Origin: Acidobacteriota bacterium
GTDB taxonomy: Bacteria > Acidobacteriota > Terriglobia > Acidiferrales > UBA7541
Length of the DNA: 45,561 nucleotides
Direction of reading: 5' to 3'
Assembly (NCBI GenBank): GCA_013286165.1
Contig: JABDGF010000013.1
Location: forward strand, 1 to 45,561
Part shown: one piece after another, positions 1-8,889 of the stretch
Layout of the letters: each line of letters opens with the position of its first letter
Numbering within the stretch: the first letter of the stretch is position 1
Notes under the pieces: model-generated
The model's database searches: none
Told to the model about the DNA's origin: nothing
Seen by the model: only the letters and a program-made list of their open reading frames with translations
Translations under genes and position numbers: made by a program

Positions 1-2
1 CA

Positions 3-2225
3 TGCCCGGGTAGTTCGTCGTCCTCCGCGAGCGGGAGCTCGGGCGCTGCTTCGGGAGGCAATGCGAGCGCGTCGAGCACGCCGACTACACCACCGGCGCA
101 GGGTCCGATCTCGATGGCGTCTGTGGCGGTAGTCGCGGGCACAGTGGAACAGTTTCCACCGGACCTATTGGTTTACGCCGACCCGATTCCAGGCGACGAC
201 GCGCTCGTCAAAGAACGCAACCGGGTAATCGCGCAGCTGGATCTTCCAAGGCCGGAGATGATCCTGACGGCTTGGGTCACGCAGGATTCGTCGCGGAGTC
301 CTGAAACCGTTGGCGCGTTTAACAACATGATTAAGAACATAGTTGCTGACTACGATTTGCAGTTCGGTGAGGTGGTGCGCCGGGGATGGGAGAGCGTCAA
401 GGATCAGATGCTCGCCTGCAGATATTTTGACGAAGCATTCCGGAGTTACATCGAAGATGAATTTATTACCGACGGCGGGATGGCAGCGGCGGGCGGGACG
501 ACGACACAAGCGTTGTCTCAATCATTTCTGGACTCCAGCCAAGCCAACCCACACTGGCCCTTACAGAGACCCGATCTCGGAATTTGCGGACCTAACCGAT
601 ACTGCCTCGGTTACAACCAGCTGTTCCATCCACTGAAGCCGGCATTGACAGACTTAATTCTGACGATTGTCGCCGCGAAGAATCCGCCCGACGTGGCTCA
701 AAAGGCGGTAACAGCGGTTCAGGGCGATGCGCCGCCTGCCTTGTTCGAGTCGCAGTGCGATGGCCTGGAAGACGTTCAAAGAAAGCGTTGCCGAGCGATT
801 TGGGAAAACATGGAGGCAGGGACGCAGTCACGTCTTTCTACTTTCCCCGACTGCGCGAGGCGTGATTTTGAGGGAATTATGGGATCGTTTCTCTTATCCA
901 ACGATGCCCGGGTGCATCTGGAATGTTTCCTCGATCAGGCGGAACTACTGGATCCGAACAAGACTCGACCCACCTTGATTGGACTGACTCGCGCCGCCAT
1001 TGCGAATTTCCTTTTTAACTACAAAATCAGCCAACAGTACCCGCACGAGTTTGAGCCGTTTGACCTGAGTAACAGCGCCGACGCCCTGAACAATGCCCTA
1101 AGCCCATTGATCGACTCCTTCAATCGCGATCTGTGGACCTATCAACTATTTATTCGGGCCGACATGCAGTATCGCGTGGAGCAGTTGAACTCCGACACTG
1201 ACGGCCGATGCTGCGTGAAGAAGGTTTTCGGACTCGATAAGCCGTCGTTTTTCAACGACGGGTTGGTCACGGTGCGGACGATTTCGGGGCAGTCGACAAC
1301 GGTGAATACCACGTCGCAGAGTTATCTGAATGCAAGCTCGGCGCCTCAATTGTCCGCGATTCTCAATTCACTTGCCGGACTTGCAGGAGGAGGTGCTGGC
1401 GGTGGCGGAGGTGGCGGCGGTTCGACAGGGACGAGTGGCACAACGACAACGACCACTACAACGACTAGTGCAGGAGGTGGCGCGGCGCCTTCGCCTTCGA
1501 CCCCGAAACCGGTCGGGAACTACGCGCAGATCGCCGGCGCGCTCGCAAACTACCAGACGACCTATGCACAGATTGGGCGACAACTGAACTTCACGGCCAC
1601 GCCGAGGAGCCTGAACACGGCTTCGTCCGCGGAGATTACGGTAACGCTTAACGCTGACGAGTCGGCCAGCGGCCCTCTGTACACTGGAGGAGGCTCGAGT
1701 GATCCGGCGACCAATACCTCGCGCGTGGCGAGCCACGACACGACGACGCGGGTGCGAGTCGATTCAATCAAGCTATTCGAAATTTCGTCGTTCTCCGCGA
1801 TTGTCGAGCGGTCGCACTCCCGGTTCCCACTTCTACCTCCGTTTGTCGAAATTCCTTACATCGGCACGTTAGCGGGAATACCTCTCGGGAGTGCGAAGGA
1901 ATTCCATACGAGCAGCGCGATCATCAGCGCCTACGTGATTCCCACGGCGACGGATATCGCGAACGGATTACCGGAGGCGCAGGATCTGATTGTTGACGGG
2001 CTGAATGCCGGGGATTGTAGCGTCATTGTCGAATACCGAAGACCCACCGCCGATAAAGCGTGTGTGTTCCGTCCGATGCTGTCACTACGTGACGCGGGTC
2101 AAGTCACCATTTCTCAGTTCAACAAAACGTTCGTTGGATGCCTTGCCAATGAATCATTGAAGATAAACGCGATCCCGTGCTCCAACTTGACCTTCAGGGA
2201 CGCGCTTCACGTGCTGTCCAACTAA
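3..2225 (+). CDS. Putative secretin-like lipoprotein, 5' end outside window
   Basis: The reading frame is open from base 3 to the TAA at 2223-2225, so the gene starts upstream and the first in-window ATG (114) is probably internal. The first readable codon is Cys, followed by a Ser/Gly/Ala/Thr/Pro-rich tract. This is what follows the lipidated Cys of an exported lipoprotein, but the signal peptide lies outside the window. After the linker, the stretch around LDLPRPEMILTAWV (about 43-56 residues after the ATG at 114) resembles the 'D-x-P-x-P-Q-V' strand of secretin N domains. A Gly9/Thr9 low-complexity linker (bases about 1384-1480) splits the protein. The C-terminal part has FVEIPYIGTLAGIPL followed by AIISAYVIPT, resembling the secretin ending 'DIPxLGxLF ... 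ITP'. These are visual resemblances only; no family is assigned. The next gene starts 47 bases downstream on the same strand, so the two may be co-transcribed. Confidence 0.7.
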   Translation, partial: CPGSSSSSASGSSGAASGGNASASSTPTTPPAQGPISMASVAVVAGTVEQFPPDLLVYADPIPGDDALVKERNRVIAQLDLPRPEMILTAWVTQDSSRSPETVGAFNNMIKNIVADYDLQFGEVVRRGWESVKDQMLACRYFDEAFRSYIEDEFITDGGMAAAGGTTTQALSQSFLDSSQANPHWPLQRPDLGICGPNRYCLGYNQLFHPLKPALTDLILTIVAAKNPPDVAQKAVTAVQGDAPPALFESQCDGLEDVQRKRCRAIWENMEAGTQSRLSTFPDCARRDFEGIMGSFLLSNDARVHLECFLDQAELLDPNKTRPTLIGLTRAAIANFLFNYKISQQYPHEFEPFDLSNSADALNNALSPLIDSFNRDLWTYQLFIRADMQYRVEQLNSDTDGRCCVKKVFGLDKPSFFNDGLVTVRTISGQSTTVNTTSQSYLNASSAPQLSAILNSLAGLAGGGAGGGGGGGGSTGTSGTTTTTTTTTSAGGGAAPSPSTPKPVGNYAQIAGALANYQTTYAQIGRQLNFTATPRSLNTASSAEITVTLNADESASGPLYTGGGSSDPATNTSRVASHDTTTRVRVDSIKLFEISSFSAIVERSHSRFPLLPPFVEIPYIGTLAGIPLGSAKEFHTSSAIISAYVIPTATDIANGLPEAQDLIVDGLNAGDCSVIVEYRRPTADKACVFRPMLSLRDAGQVTISQFNKTFVGCLANESLKINAIPCSNLTFRDALHVLSN

Positions 2226-2272
2226 ACCATCTCGTCGAAGACATCTCGCGAGACGCGGGGAGGTGAGGTTTC

Positions 2273-5176
2273 ATGGGTTCCGGGCCTCTCGCTGCATCTC
2301 GATCGACAGAAACAACGCCTCCGCAACGCGTGGCGATCATCGGCGTGCATGGCGTAGGTGATCATGCGCCCGGCGCGACCGCCAACGCCATCGCCGACCT
2401 GCTGCTTTCGCTGCCGTCGTATGAGCCTGGCGCGCCGACGCCCAGTGCGCACAAACAGTTTTCGCCGTTTGACTCGACGTCGCTGCGAATCCCGGCCGAG
2501 CCAGTCCTCCTGACTAAAGCGCAACGCGAGAAGGCCGACAGCCGGGATATCGAGCGCTCGTGGTGGGACGCATGGGACGAATCAAGCACGGATTTCGGCA
2601 ATTGGCTCAGCAGAAGGAGTCGAGCCGATGAGTTTACGGAGAGAACGGAAGCCGGAGTTCAGTGGAGCATCAACCTGCTTTGGCATTATCAAGGCGGCGG
2701 CGAAGGGAATCAGTATGTAACGAACCGGCTTGAAGGGAAACGCGAGCAAACACACGGCGCGCCGGAACAGTCTATCCACATTTACGAGGTGCTGTGGGCG
2801 GACATCGTGCGGCCAGCGAGTTCGATTCTTGGGTTTCTGCTCGCTCTGTTTCAACTCGTTCTTCACGTGCCGAGTTTGAGTCGGCTCGCACTGGATTCCA
2901 AGCGATGCCAGGAACCCGAATGGAGGCTACTCCGGAAGTTTCACACGTACGCGTGCCGCGTTCTGCAGGTGTTTTTGCCTACGGTTCAGGTGATGCTGCT
3001 GATCGAGCTGCTCGCTGCTGCGCCCACGATCGCAAATCTGGAAGGCGCAGCCAAGCTCATCGCGGCGGGCATCGGGTTCTTGGTGACGATTGGGTGGGCG
3101 TGGCTGCTCAGCGAGCTGAATTGGTTTCCGTCGTCTCCGTCCACGCGGCTTCGCTGGGTGATTACGGTGCTTACGCCGGGCGTTTTGGCGAGTTGCCTGG
3201 TTCTTTTGGCGGGCGATTCAGGACCGCAGCTCGGACTCACGCTGTGCGTGTGGATCTTTGGAGCGATCGTCCTGAATTTTGTGATCGATGCCTACCAGAG
3301 CACGAGAAGCGGAATTGCACGAGCGGGCTGGAGCGCGTACGCCGCGACAATCGCCGCGTTCCTGCTTCTCAGTTGCGTGAATTATTGTGCGGGGGATGCA
3401 CCCGTCCAGATGGCACATTTCTGGCTCGCGCAGTGGCTGATCGCTATTTTGCGTTGGCTTTGGATCGGCATGGCCATCTGTGCGTTCGGCGCGGCTATCC
3501 TCGGCGAGCATCTTTCGAGATCGGGATCGGAGGCGGAGAAGGCCGAGGCCTGCGCGGCGGTGCGAACGAGCCGGCTGGGGCTGGCACTGCCGCTATTTCT
3601 GTTTGTGGTGTGCACGGGTGTGATTTGGGCGGGACTTTTTTCGGTGGCAGATCGAATCGCGGCGACGAAGAAAGCGGATTCGGCTTCCGCGGCGCAGAAG
3701 TGCTGCGAAGAGGACGCTGCCAAGCCCGGCCATATCGCTGCCGCAAGCGAGTGCGCGGACGATGTGTCGCCGGCCGAAGCGCCTGCGTCCGGAAATGAAG
3801 CGGCGGAAACGGAGACGGAAGGTTCCAGCCCCTGCCCGCCTGCGGCGAAATGCTGCGAAAGCAAAAAATCGAAGCCCTACATCAGCGCGGAGGTCAGTCT
3901 CGCGGGTAAAGATGCACCCGGCTCTGAATTCATTCCGTGGCGCGGCCATGTTGATTTGTTCCCATACGCCGGCGCCGTTTTCGGCGGCGGCGACGGCTGC
4001 GGCGGGAAATGCGGCGAAGCGGACTATCTCCGGGCGTCTTTGTCCTGGGGGATGGGTTACGGCACTCCGATCATGGTGATCGTGGTGATGCTCGGGTTGC
4101 ACATCCTTATCTTGTGGGCGCTTCCCTCGGCGCTAACCGAGAAATTCCCGCCGCGCATTCCAACAGCGAGATTGAAGCGTTTGCAGGTCAATGAGCCGCC
4201 GCGCCGCTCGACCGATGAAGGATCGGTGTGGCTGGGCAATTGGGTATCGCGCGGGCTGGACTCGACGGCGTTCATCACGTTTCTGATTTGGGGCGCGGTG
4301 TTTGTGATTCCGATCGGGTTCCTGTTTCACTTTGATTCGCGCGTCTCGCTCGAAACTGTGACGCAAAAAATAGTTTGCGCGGCGATTTTGGTGACGGCGT
4401 CGGCGGGCGGACTCGCCGCTGTCGCTCGTTACGCGAGCCCGGTGATGCGTTGCATTTTAGACGTCGATACCTACATGCGCACCGGACCCGAGGAAGGTAA
4501 TCCTCGGTCGCTGATTTTCGAGAGGTACGTGTCGCTGTTGCGGTATGTGGCGAATTTCAAGGACGCCGATGGCCAAGGTTACGACAGGATCGTGATCGTG
4601 GCGCACAGTTTGGGAGCCGTGATTTCGGCGGACCTGCTGTGCTTGTTGAAAAATTTGAAGTCCGACGAAGAATTGGCCGCGCTCGGATATTGCGGCGGAG
4701 CGGGGAAGACGCGGATTCCCGTCAGTCTTTTCACAGTCGGGAATCCCCTGCGGCAGCTCTTGAACCGCTTTTTTCCGTACTTGTATCAATGGGTCAGTGA
4801 ATACCCAGAGAATGGAGGCAAGCCGCTGCCGCCGGTTGCTTCCACTCCGCCCGAACACATCGCCGTCGCCGCATTGCCCGATCCTGATGACCTCGGTATC
4901 GCCCAGTGGAGCAATGCATATCGCAGCGGCGATTATGTGGGCCGGTCGTTGTGGCTCGACGGGTGGTACCAGCGAAAGCAACACAAAGAAGACTCCGATG
5001 AAAAATCATCGGAACAGAGCAAGCGGCCTGACTTGCTGGGTGAGCCAACGAAAGTCCAAGACAGTGCTGTGGCGCCGAGGAGAATTGAGTTTTGTATCGG
5101 TGGCGGGGCGCACACGCACTACCTGGACGATACGGCTCCGGACATCGCGCGGCATCTTGCATATTTATTGGAGTAG
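2273..5176 (+). CDS. Polytopic membrane protein with split alpha/beta-hydrolase motifs
   Basis: A 967-residue protein starting at an ATG with a strong ribosome site (GGGGAGGTGAGG) just upstream. The N-terminus carries IIGVHGVGDHAPG (His26), which matches the oxyanion-strand motif of lipase-like hydrolases. The nucleophile elbow VAHSLGAV (Ser779) appears only about 750 residues later, and a candidate catalytic His is at GGAHTHYLDD (His947/His949) near the C-terminus. Between them lie about ten hydrophobic segments in two blocks (about residues 185-460 and 600-740). They are separated by a soluble Cys-rich loop with CysCys pairs at 477-478 and 527-528 and Cys576/Cys580. I infer a membrane-anchored serine hydrolase whose domain is interrupted by a transmembrane insertion. 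The substrate is unknown. The alternative is a degenerate, non-catalytic hydrolase fold. Confidence 0.8.
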   Translation: MGSGPLAASRSTETTPPQRVAIIGVHGVGDHAPGATANAIADLLLSLPSYEPGAPTPSAHKQFSPFDSTSLRIPAEPVLLTKAQREKADSRDIERSWWDAWDESSTDFGNWLSRRSRADEFTERTEAGVQWSINLLWHYQGGGEGNQYVTNRLEGKREQTHGAPEQSIHIYEVLWADIVRPASSILGFLLALFQLVLHVPSLSRLALDSKRCQEPEWRLLRKFHTYACRVLQVFLPTVQVMLLIELLAAAPTIANLEGAAKLIAAGIGFLVTIGWAWLLSELNWFPSSPSTRLRWVITVLTPGVLASCLVLLAGDSGPQLGLTLCVWIFGAIVLNFVIDAYQSTRSGIARAGWSAYAATIAAFLLLSCVNYCAGDAPVQMAHFWLAQWLIAILRWLWIGMAICAFGAAILGEHLSRSGSEAEKAEACAAVRTSRLGLALPLFLFVVCTGVIWAGLFSVADRIAATKKADSASAAQKCCEEDAAKPGHIAAASECADDVSPAEAPASGNEAAETETEGSSPCPPAAKCCESKKSKPYISAEVSLAGKDAPGSEFIPWRGHVDLFPYAGAVFGGGDGCGGKCGEADYLRASLSWGMGYGTPIMVIVVMLGLHILILWALPSALTEKFPPRIPTARLKRLQVNEPPRRSTDEGSVWLGNWVSRGLDSTAFITFLIWGAVFVIPIGFLFHFDSRVSLETVTQKIVCAAILVTASAGGLAAVARYASPVMRCILDVDTYMRTGPEEGNPRSLIFERYVSLLRYVANFKDADGQGYDRIVIVAHSLGAVISADLLCLLKNLKSDEELAALGYCGGAGKTRIPVSLFTVGNPLRQLLNRFFPYLYQWVSEYPENGGKPLPPVASTPPEHIAVAALPDPDDLGIAQWSNAYRSGDYVGRSLWLDGWYQRKQHKEDSDEKSSEQSKRPDLLGEPTKVQDSAVAPRRIEFCIGGGAHTHYLDDTAPDIARHLAYLLE

Positions 5177-5530
5177 AACGGTTCCTTCGGTTTGACCTCG
5201 TGTGCGCGGCGACTTCGGCGCTAGTCAGAGCGTGTGTCAGACAAGAAGTAAGTGCTCGCACATTTCGAAAAATGCAGATGCCGCTGTCAACTTGCCCATC
5301 GGGCTGACCGTCGCGCTTCGGTGCAGCTCACGGAAAGGCACAATCGAAGGCACACAGAAAATATTTCTATGCCACACAGGACACTCTAACTGGTGGGTGG
5401 TGGCGGTGAGAAGTTTTGTAGATGCAAATCGATGGCTCAACCTGCGACCAACTAAGAGTTGGTCGCGCTCAGACTCGAAAGTCTAAGCTACATCCCGCTT
5501 CGCGGGACTAAGGCGCACGGCGCGCGCAAA
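5177..5530. other. Intergenic stretch, no supported gene
   Basis: About 350 bases between the membrane hydrolase and the OmpA-like gene. The short open frames here have no recognisable motif or ribosome site. The notable content is the hairpin cluster at 5444-5507 and, next to it, the terminator at 5531-5563. Confidence 0.5.
5444..5507. repeat. Cluster of three consecutive hairpins
   Basis: Three perfect inverted repeats lie end to end. GCGACCAACT (5444-5453) pairs with AGTTGGTCGC (5457-5466) across AAG. AGACT (5471-5475) pairs with AGTCT (5480-5484) across CGAA. TCCCGC (5493-5498) pairs with GCGGGA (5502-5507) across TTC. No poly-T run follows, so this is not an obvious intrinsic terminator on the plus strand. 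The form suits a structured intergenic palindromic unit. Confidence 0.6.
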
Positions 5531-5563
5531 GAAAAACGCGCCGGAAACGTCTCCGGCGCGTTT
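5531..5563 (-). terminator. Rho-independent terminator of the OmpA-like gene
   Basis: A 12-bp perfect stem, AAACGCGCCGGA (5534-5545) and TCCGGCGCGTTT (5552-5563), with a 6-base loop. Read on the minus strand it ends in a T-rich tail (TTTTTCTTT) and lies about 40 bases past the stop codon of the OmpA-like gene. Confidence 0.8.
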
Positions 5564-5600
5564 GTGATTGCCGCGTTGGCGCGGCTGATTTTTGTGGAGC

Positions 5601-7319
5601 TTACTGAGCGGCTTCGACCTTCTTGAGAGCCGGCTTCGGGATCTGCCAAATCAGGCCGGAGTCATCCGCGTTGTTCGGGAAGAACATCGCCGACTTCTGG
5701 CCCGAGGGCAGAAGCACGATGTCCGCGCGGCGGTTGTAAGCGTACCAGTTGCCCGTCAGGTTCTTGGCGCGAGCCTTGGGGGCCGCGTTCGGGTTGGTGT
5801 CTTCCAGGTCCTTCACTTCTTTTTTATCGAGCAAGCGATCCTTACCGTATGCAGCGGTCTGGATCTTGTCGGCGGAGATGCCCTGGTCAACCAAGAACTG
5901 CTTGATGCGTTCGACGCGGCGTTCGCTGAGGTCCTGGTTGAATTCCTTGCCACCACGGACGTCGGCGTGCGCTTCGACCGAAAGCTTCGCATCCGGATCG
6001 TATTCGAGATACTTCTTGAAGCCGTCGGCCAGCGTGGCGAGTTCGAGCTGTTGGCTCTTCACCAAGCCGACTTGCGGGTTCTTCTTATCCGGGTAGTCCG
6101 TCGGGTAGAACACGGACTGAAGCACGACGGTCGGGATCGGTTCGATCGAACCGGTCACATGAACCGCGGCAGTCTGATCGTTCGAGCCGCCGCAAACGTT
6201 CGTCGCGTGCAGAACGTAGTTGCGGTTCTCGTCCACGGGACCGATGTCGGTCTTCGAGGGATCAGCCTTGATGGCTTGCGAACCGTTGAGGTCCACCTTG
6301 CCGATCGGATCGAGCGTGGTGCTGTCCGCGTTGCTGGTGGTCCAGGTGAGCGTGCCGTTGTCGTCGGTGATGACCTTGTCGCCGATCTTGCGGTAGTGCA
6401 GCTCGGTCGGGTTCGCGGTGAGCGTGGCGTCAACCTTCGTGTTGACGTTCAACGTGGTCGAGGCCGTTGCCTTGCCGCCAGGGCCGGTGCCGGTCAGGTT
6501 GTAAGTGGTGGTGGCGCGCGGCGAAACAGTCTGCGAGCCGCTCGGGCCGCCGGCAGTGACGCCGTTGTCAATCGTGGTGTCCACGACGTCGGCGGTCTGC
6601 CAGGCGAGCTGCGAAGGCTGGCTGCAATTGATCTGCGCCGGCGTAGCGGTGAAGCTGCCGATTTTCGGCGGAGCTACGACGACTTGAGCCGAGGCGATAC
6701 CCGCTTCGAAGCGCGGAAGCGGAGCCTTGGAGTTGACGTGATCGGCGTGCGGCCAGGTCTTGGTTTCCACTTGGCCGTTCTTGGTGACGTGGATGATGGT
6801 CTTCTTATTGGCTTCCACGGTCACGGTGCCGGTGTAGAGTTCCTTGTCGTCACGCATGATGGTGACGGCGTGCTGGCCCGGGGGAAGGAGCAATTCCTGG
6901 TGCCAGTCCCAGTCGTGGTTGAATTCGTCCACGTTTCCGACGAAGTAATCCACTTTCTTGCCGTTCAAAAGGACGGCGGCCTTGCCCTGGGGCTTAAATT
7001 CGATCATCAGGTACCCGTACGGTCCGGGAACCTTGTCACCGTAGGCCTCGAGGTTCACGACGAGGTCGGTGGACTTGCCGGCGGTGATGGTGACGTTCTG
7101 CGAAAAGATCTTGTAGCCGTAATTCACGACAACCACGGTGTGATTGCCGGCGGGGAGGGAATAGGAATGGCTGCCTTCTTTGATAGCCTTGCCATCCACA
7201 AAAAGGTAGCCCTGTGGCGGGGTGACCTTTAGTTTAAGTTTCCCGTCCTGCGCGAAACTCGCGTGTGCGCACAGCGCGAAAGCGGTCGCGAGACCGAGAA
7301 TCTTTGCGATTCGTAGCAT
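5601..7319 (-). CDS. PEGA/Ig-like/OmpA-domain envelope protein
   Basis: A 572-residue exported protein. I choose the ATG at 7319 over an upstream in-frame start because it begins a classic signal peptide (MLRIAKILGLATAFALCAHASFAQ, cleavage after AFAQ-like site) and has AGGAG about 8 bases upstream. The mature protein has two PEGA-like beta modules (about residues 25-90 and 97-180). Two Ig-like segments follow (about 215-290 and 295-390), the first ending in the GPGGKATAS type of strand. A C-terminal OmpA-like peptidoglycan-binding domain (about 420-545) shows VEAHADVRGGKEFNQDLSERR and NRRADIVL. It probably tethers the outer membrane to peptidoglycan. The extended N-terminal modules make it longer than simple OmpA/Pal proteins. 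The large plus-strand open frame on the opposite strand is a composition shadow. Confidence 0.92.
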   Translation of the reverse strand: MLRIAKILGLATAFALCAHASFAQDGKLKLKVTPPQGYLFVDGKAIKEGSHSYSLPAGNHTVVVVNYGYKIFSQNVTITAGKSTDLVVNLEAYGDKVPGPYGYLMIEFKPQGKAAVLLNGKKVDYFVGNVDEFNHDWDWHQELLLPPGQHAVTIMRDDKELYTGTVTVEANKKTIIHVTKNGQVETKTWPHADHVNSKAPLPRFEAGIASAQVVVAPPKIGSFTATPAQINCSQPSQLAWQTADVVDTTIDNGVTAGGPSGSQTVSPRATTTYNLTGTGPGGKATASTTLNVNTKVDATLTANPTELHYRKIGDKVITDDNGTLTWTTSNADSTTLDPIGKVDLNGSQAIKADPSKTDIGPVDENRNYVLHATNVCGGSNDQTAAVHVTGSIEPIPTVVLQSVFYPTDYPDKKNPQVGLVKSQQLELATLADGFKKYLEYDPDAKLSVEAHADVRGGKEFNQDLSERRVERIKQFLVDQGISADKIQTAAYGKDRLLDKKEVKDLEDTNPNAAPKARAKNLTGNWYAYNRRADIVLLPSGQKSAMFFPNNADDSGLIWQIPKPALKKVEAAQ

Positions 7320-7795
7320 CTTTCTATCTCCTGATACTGCTGTAGGCGTATTAGTTGTTTGCGCTCCCCGTGCCCGTCGGGGATGCATAGGCTTGGACGG
7401 CATACGTTACTTTCGTAAGCCTACTTCTGTCAACGCTTTTCAGAGAAAAAGCAATAGATGCTGCAACACGATTCTAAGACAGGACGCACCGTCGGGTCCC
7501 AGTTTGGGCAACGCGGGCGAGACGAACAATCGGGTAAAAACCTGATACGGCGATTGTGATGCGCGGGCGCTCAGGCAAACAGGTAGCGAAGATTTTGGCG
7601 GCGGTTACGGTTCGCGGTGCGATGCTGCGGGGCGCGGCGAGGCGGGAGAAAAGTTTACTTGGTGGGACGAACTGCGGCACGCGATTTGTGATTTAATCGG
7701 GCGCGCGTTCGCGTCGGTTGAGTGGCGATTTTCAAATTGGGAAAGCGGGAGGCGCGAAGGCCCGGGGCGACGATTCAGAACGATTTAGGAAAACG
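7320..7795. other. Divergent intergenic region
   Basis: About 475 bases between the start codons of the divergent OmpA-like and dehydrogenase genes. No gene is supported. A candidate minus-strand promoter lies at 7404-7433. The remainder is GC-rich with no clear repeat. Confidence 0.5.
7404..7433 (-). promoter_or_regulatory. Candidate sigma-70 promoter for the OmpA-like gene
   Basis: On the minus strand a perfect TTGACA (7433-7428) is followed after 18 bases by TAACGT (7409-7404), a weak -10. It would give a leader of about 80 bases before the ATG at 7319. Based on sequence pattern only. Confidence 0.35.
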
Positions 7796-8827
7796 ATGAA
7801 AGCGATCCTCTACAACGAGCACGGCGGACCGGAAGTTTTAAAGTACACGGACGCCCCGAAACCGGCGATTGGCGCGAAAGAAGTTCTAGTACGCGTGCGG
7901 GCGTGCGCGCTGAATCATCTCGATCTCTGGATTCGGAAGGGCATTCCCGGGCAGAAGACTCCGATGCCGCACATTCCGGGCAGCGACATCGCGGGAGAAG
8001 TGGTGGAGATCGGCGCGGGCGTTACGAATGTGGCGGTGGGCGACCACGTGATGCTGCAGCCGGGAATTTCGTGCGGCATGTGCGACAAGTGCCTGGCGGG
8101 CGCGGACAATTTCTGCCGGACGTACACCTTGTTTGGGCAGGGCGAGGATGGCGGGTGCGCGGAGTTTGTGAAGTCGCCGGCGGTGAACTGCGTGCCGATT
8201 TCGAAGGAGATTCCGTTTGAGGAGGCTGCGGCGTTTCCGCTGGTGTCGATTACGGCGTGGCACATGTTGATGACGCGAGCGCAGCTTCGCGCGGCGGAAA
8301 CGGTGCTGGTGCTTGGAGCGGGCAGCGGTGTGGGAACGGCGGCGATTCAAATTGCGAAGGCCGCGGGCGCGCGAGTGATTGCGACGGCGGGCAACGATGC
8401 GAAGCTTGCGAAGGCGCGGGAACTGGGTGCGGATGAGGTGATCAATCACTCGACGCAGAAAATCGCGGACGAAGTGAAAAAGTTTACGGCGCGGCGCGGA
8501 GCACAGGTGGTGTTTGAGCATACGGGCGAGGCGACTTGGGACGACAGTATTCGTTCGCTGGAGCCGGGCGGCAGGCTCGTGACGTGCGGCGCGACGACGG
8601 GATTTAACGGCGCGCTCGATATTCGGTATCTGTTTACGCGGCAACTTTCGGTGCTGGGGTCGTTCATGGGCAGCAAGGCGGAACTTTTTCCGGCGCTGGA
8701 GTTGTATAAGCGTGGCAAGTTGAAGCCGGTGATCGACATTGTGCTGCCGCTGGAAAAGTGTCGCGAGGCGCATGAGCGGCTGGAGCATCGCGAGCAGTTC
8801 GGAAAAGTGGTGCTGCGTGTGGCGTGA
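7796..8827 (+). CDS. Zinc-binding alcohol dehydrogenase / quinone oxidoreductase family
   Basis: 343 residues of the medium-chain dehydrogenase/reductase superfamily, predicted to be a cytoplasmic NAD(P)H-dependent oxidoreductase. The ATG at 7796 is preferred because MKAILYNEHGGPEVLKY is the usual family N-terminus and TAGGA lies upstream. The structural zinc cluster is intact (CGMCDKCLAGADNFC). The Rossmann motif is VLGAGSGVGTAAIQIA. The usual catalytic-zinc GHE is replaced by GSD in PHIPGSDIAGEV, while CALNHLD keeps a Cys and His in the first ligand region. It therefore sits between zinc-ADH and Qor-type enzymes and its substrate cannot be stated. Length is typical. It begins a plus-strand run of exported and membrane proteins without obvious metabolic connection. 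Confidence 0.9.
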   Translation: MKAILYNEHGGPEVLKYTDAPKPAIGAKEVLVRVRACALNHLDLWIRKGIPGQKTPMPHIPGSDIAGEVVEIGAGVTNVAVGDHVMLQPGISCGMCDKCLAGADNFCRTYTLFGQGEDGGCAEFVKSPAVNCVPISKEIPFEEAAAFPLVSITAWHMLMTRAQLRAAETVLVLGAGSGVGTAAIQIAKAAGARVIATAGNDAKLAKARELGADEVINHSTQKIADEVKKFTARRGAQVVFEHTGEATWDDSIRSLEPGGRLVTCGATTGFNGALDIRYLFTRQLSVLGSFMGSKAELFPALELYKRGKLKPVIDIVLPLEKCREAHERLEHREQFGKVVLRVA

Positions 8828-8889
8828 TGCATGTACACATTCACAGAGGGGGATGAGAACGGCATGAGGTCCACAGAGGAGAAGCGAGG

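Noticed and set aside
5202-5486. 94-residue plus-strand open frame
   Set aside because: No ribosome site, overlaps the hairpin cluster, no motif.
5592-7232. 546-residue plus-strand open frame
   Set aside because: Mirror of the OmpA-like gene in high-GC DNA. It has no domain, no ribosome site and an Arg/Val-rich composition, while the minus strand has signal peptide, PEGA, Ig and OmpA motifs.
7886-8788. 300-residue minus-strand open frame
   Set aside because: Arg/His-rich shadow of the zinc-type dehydrogenase.
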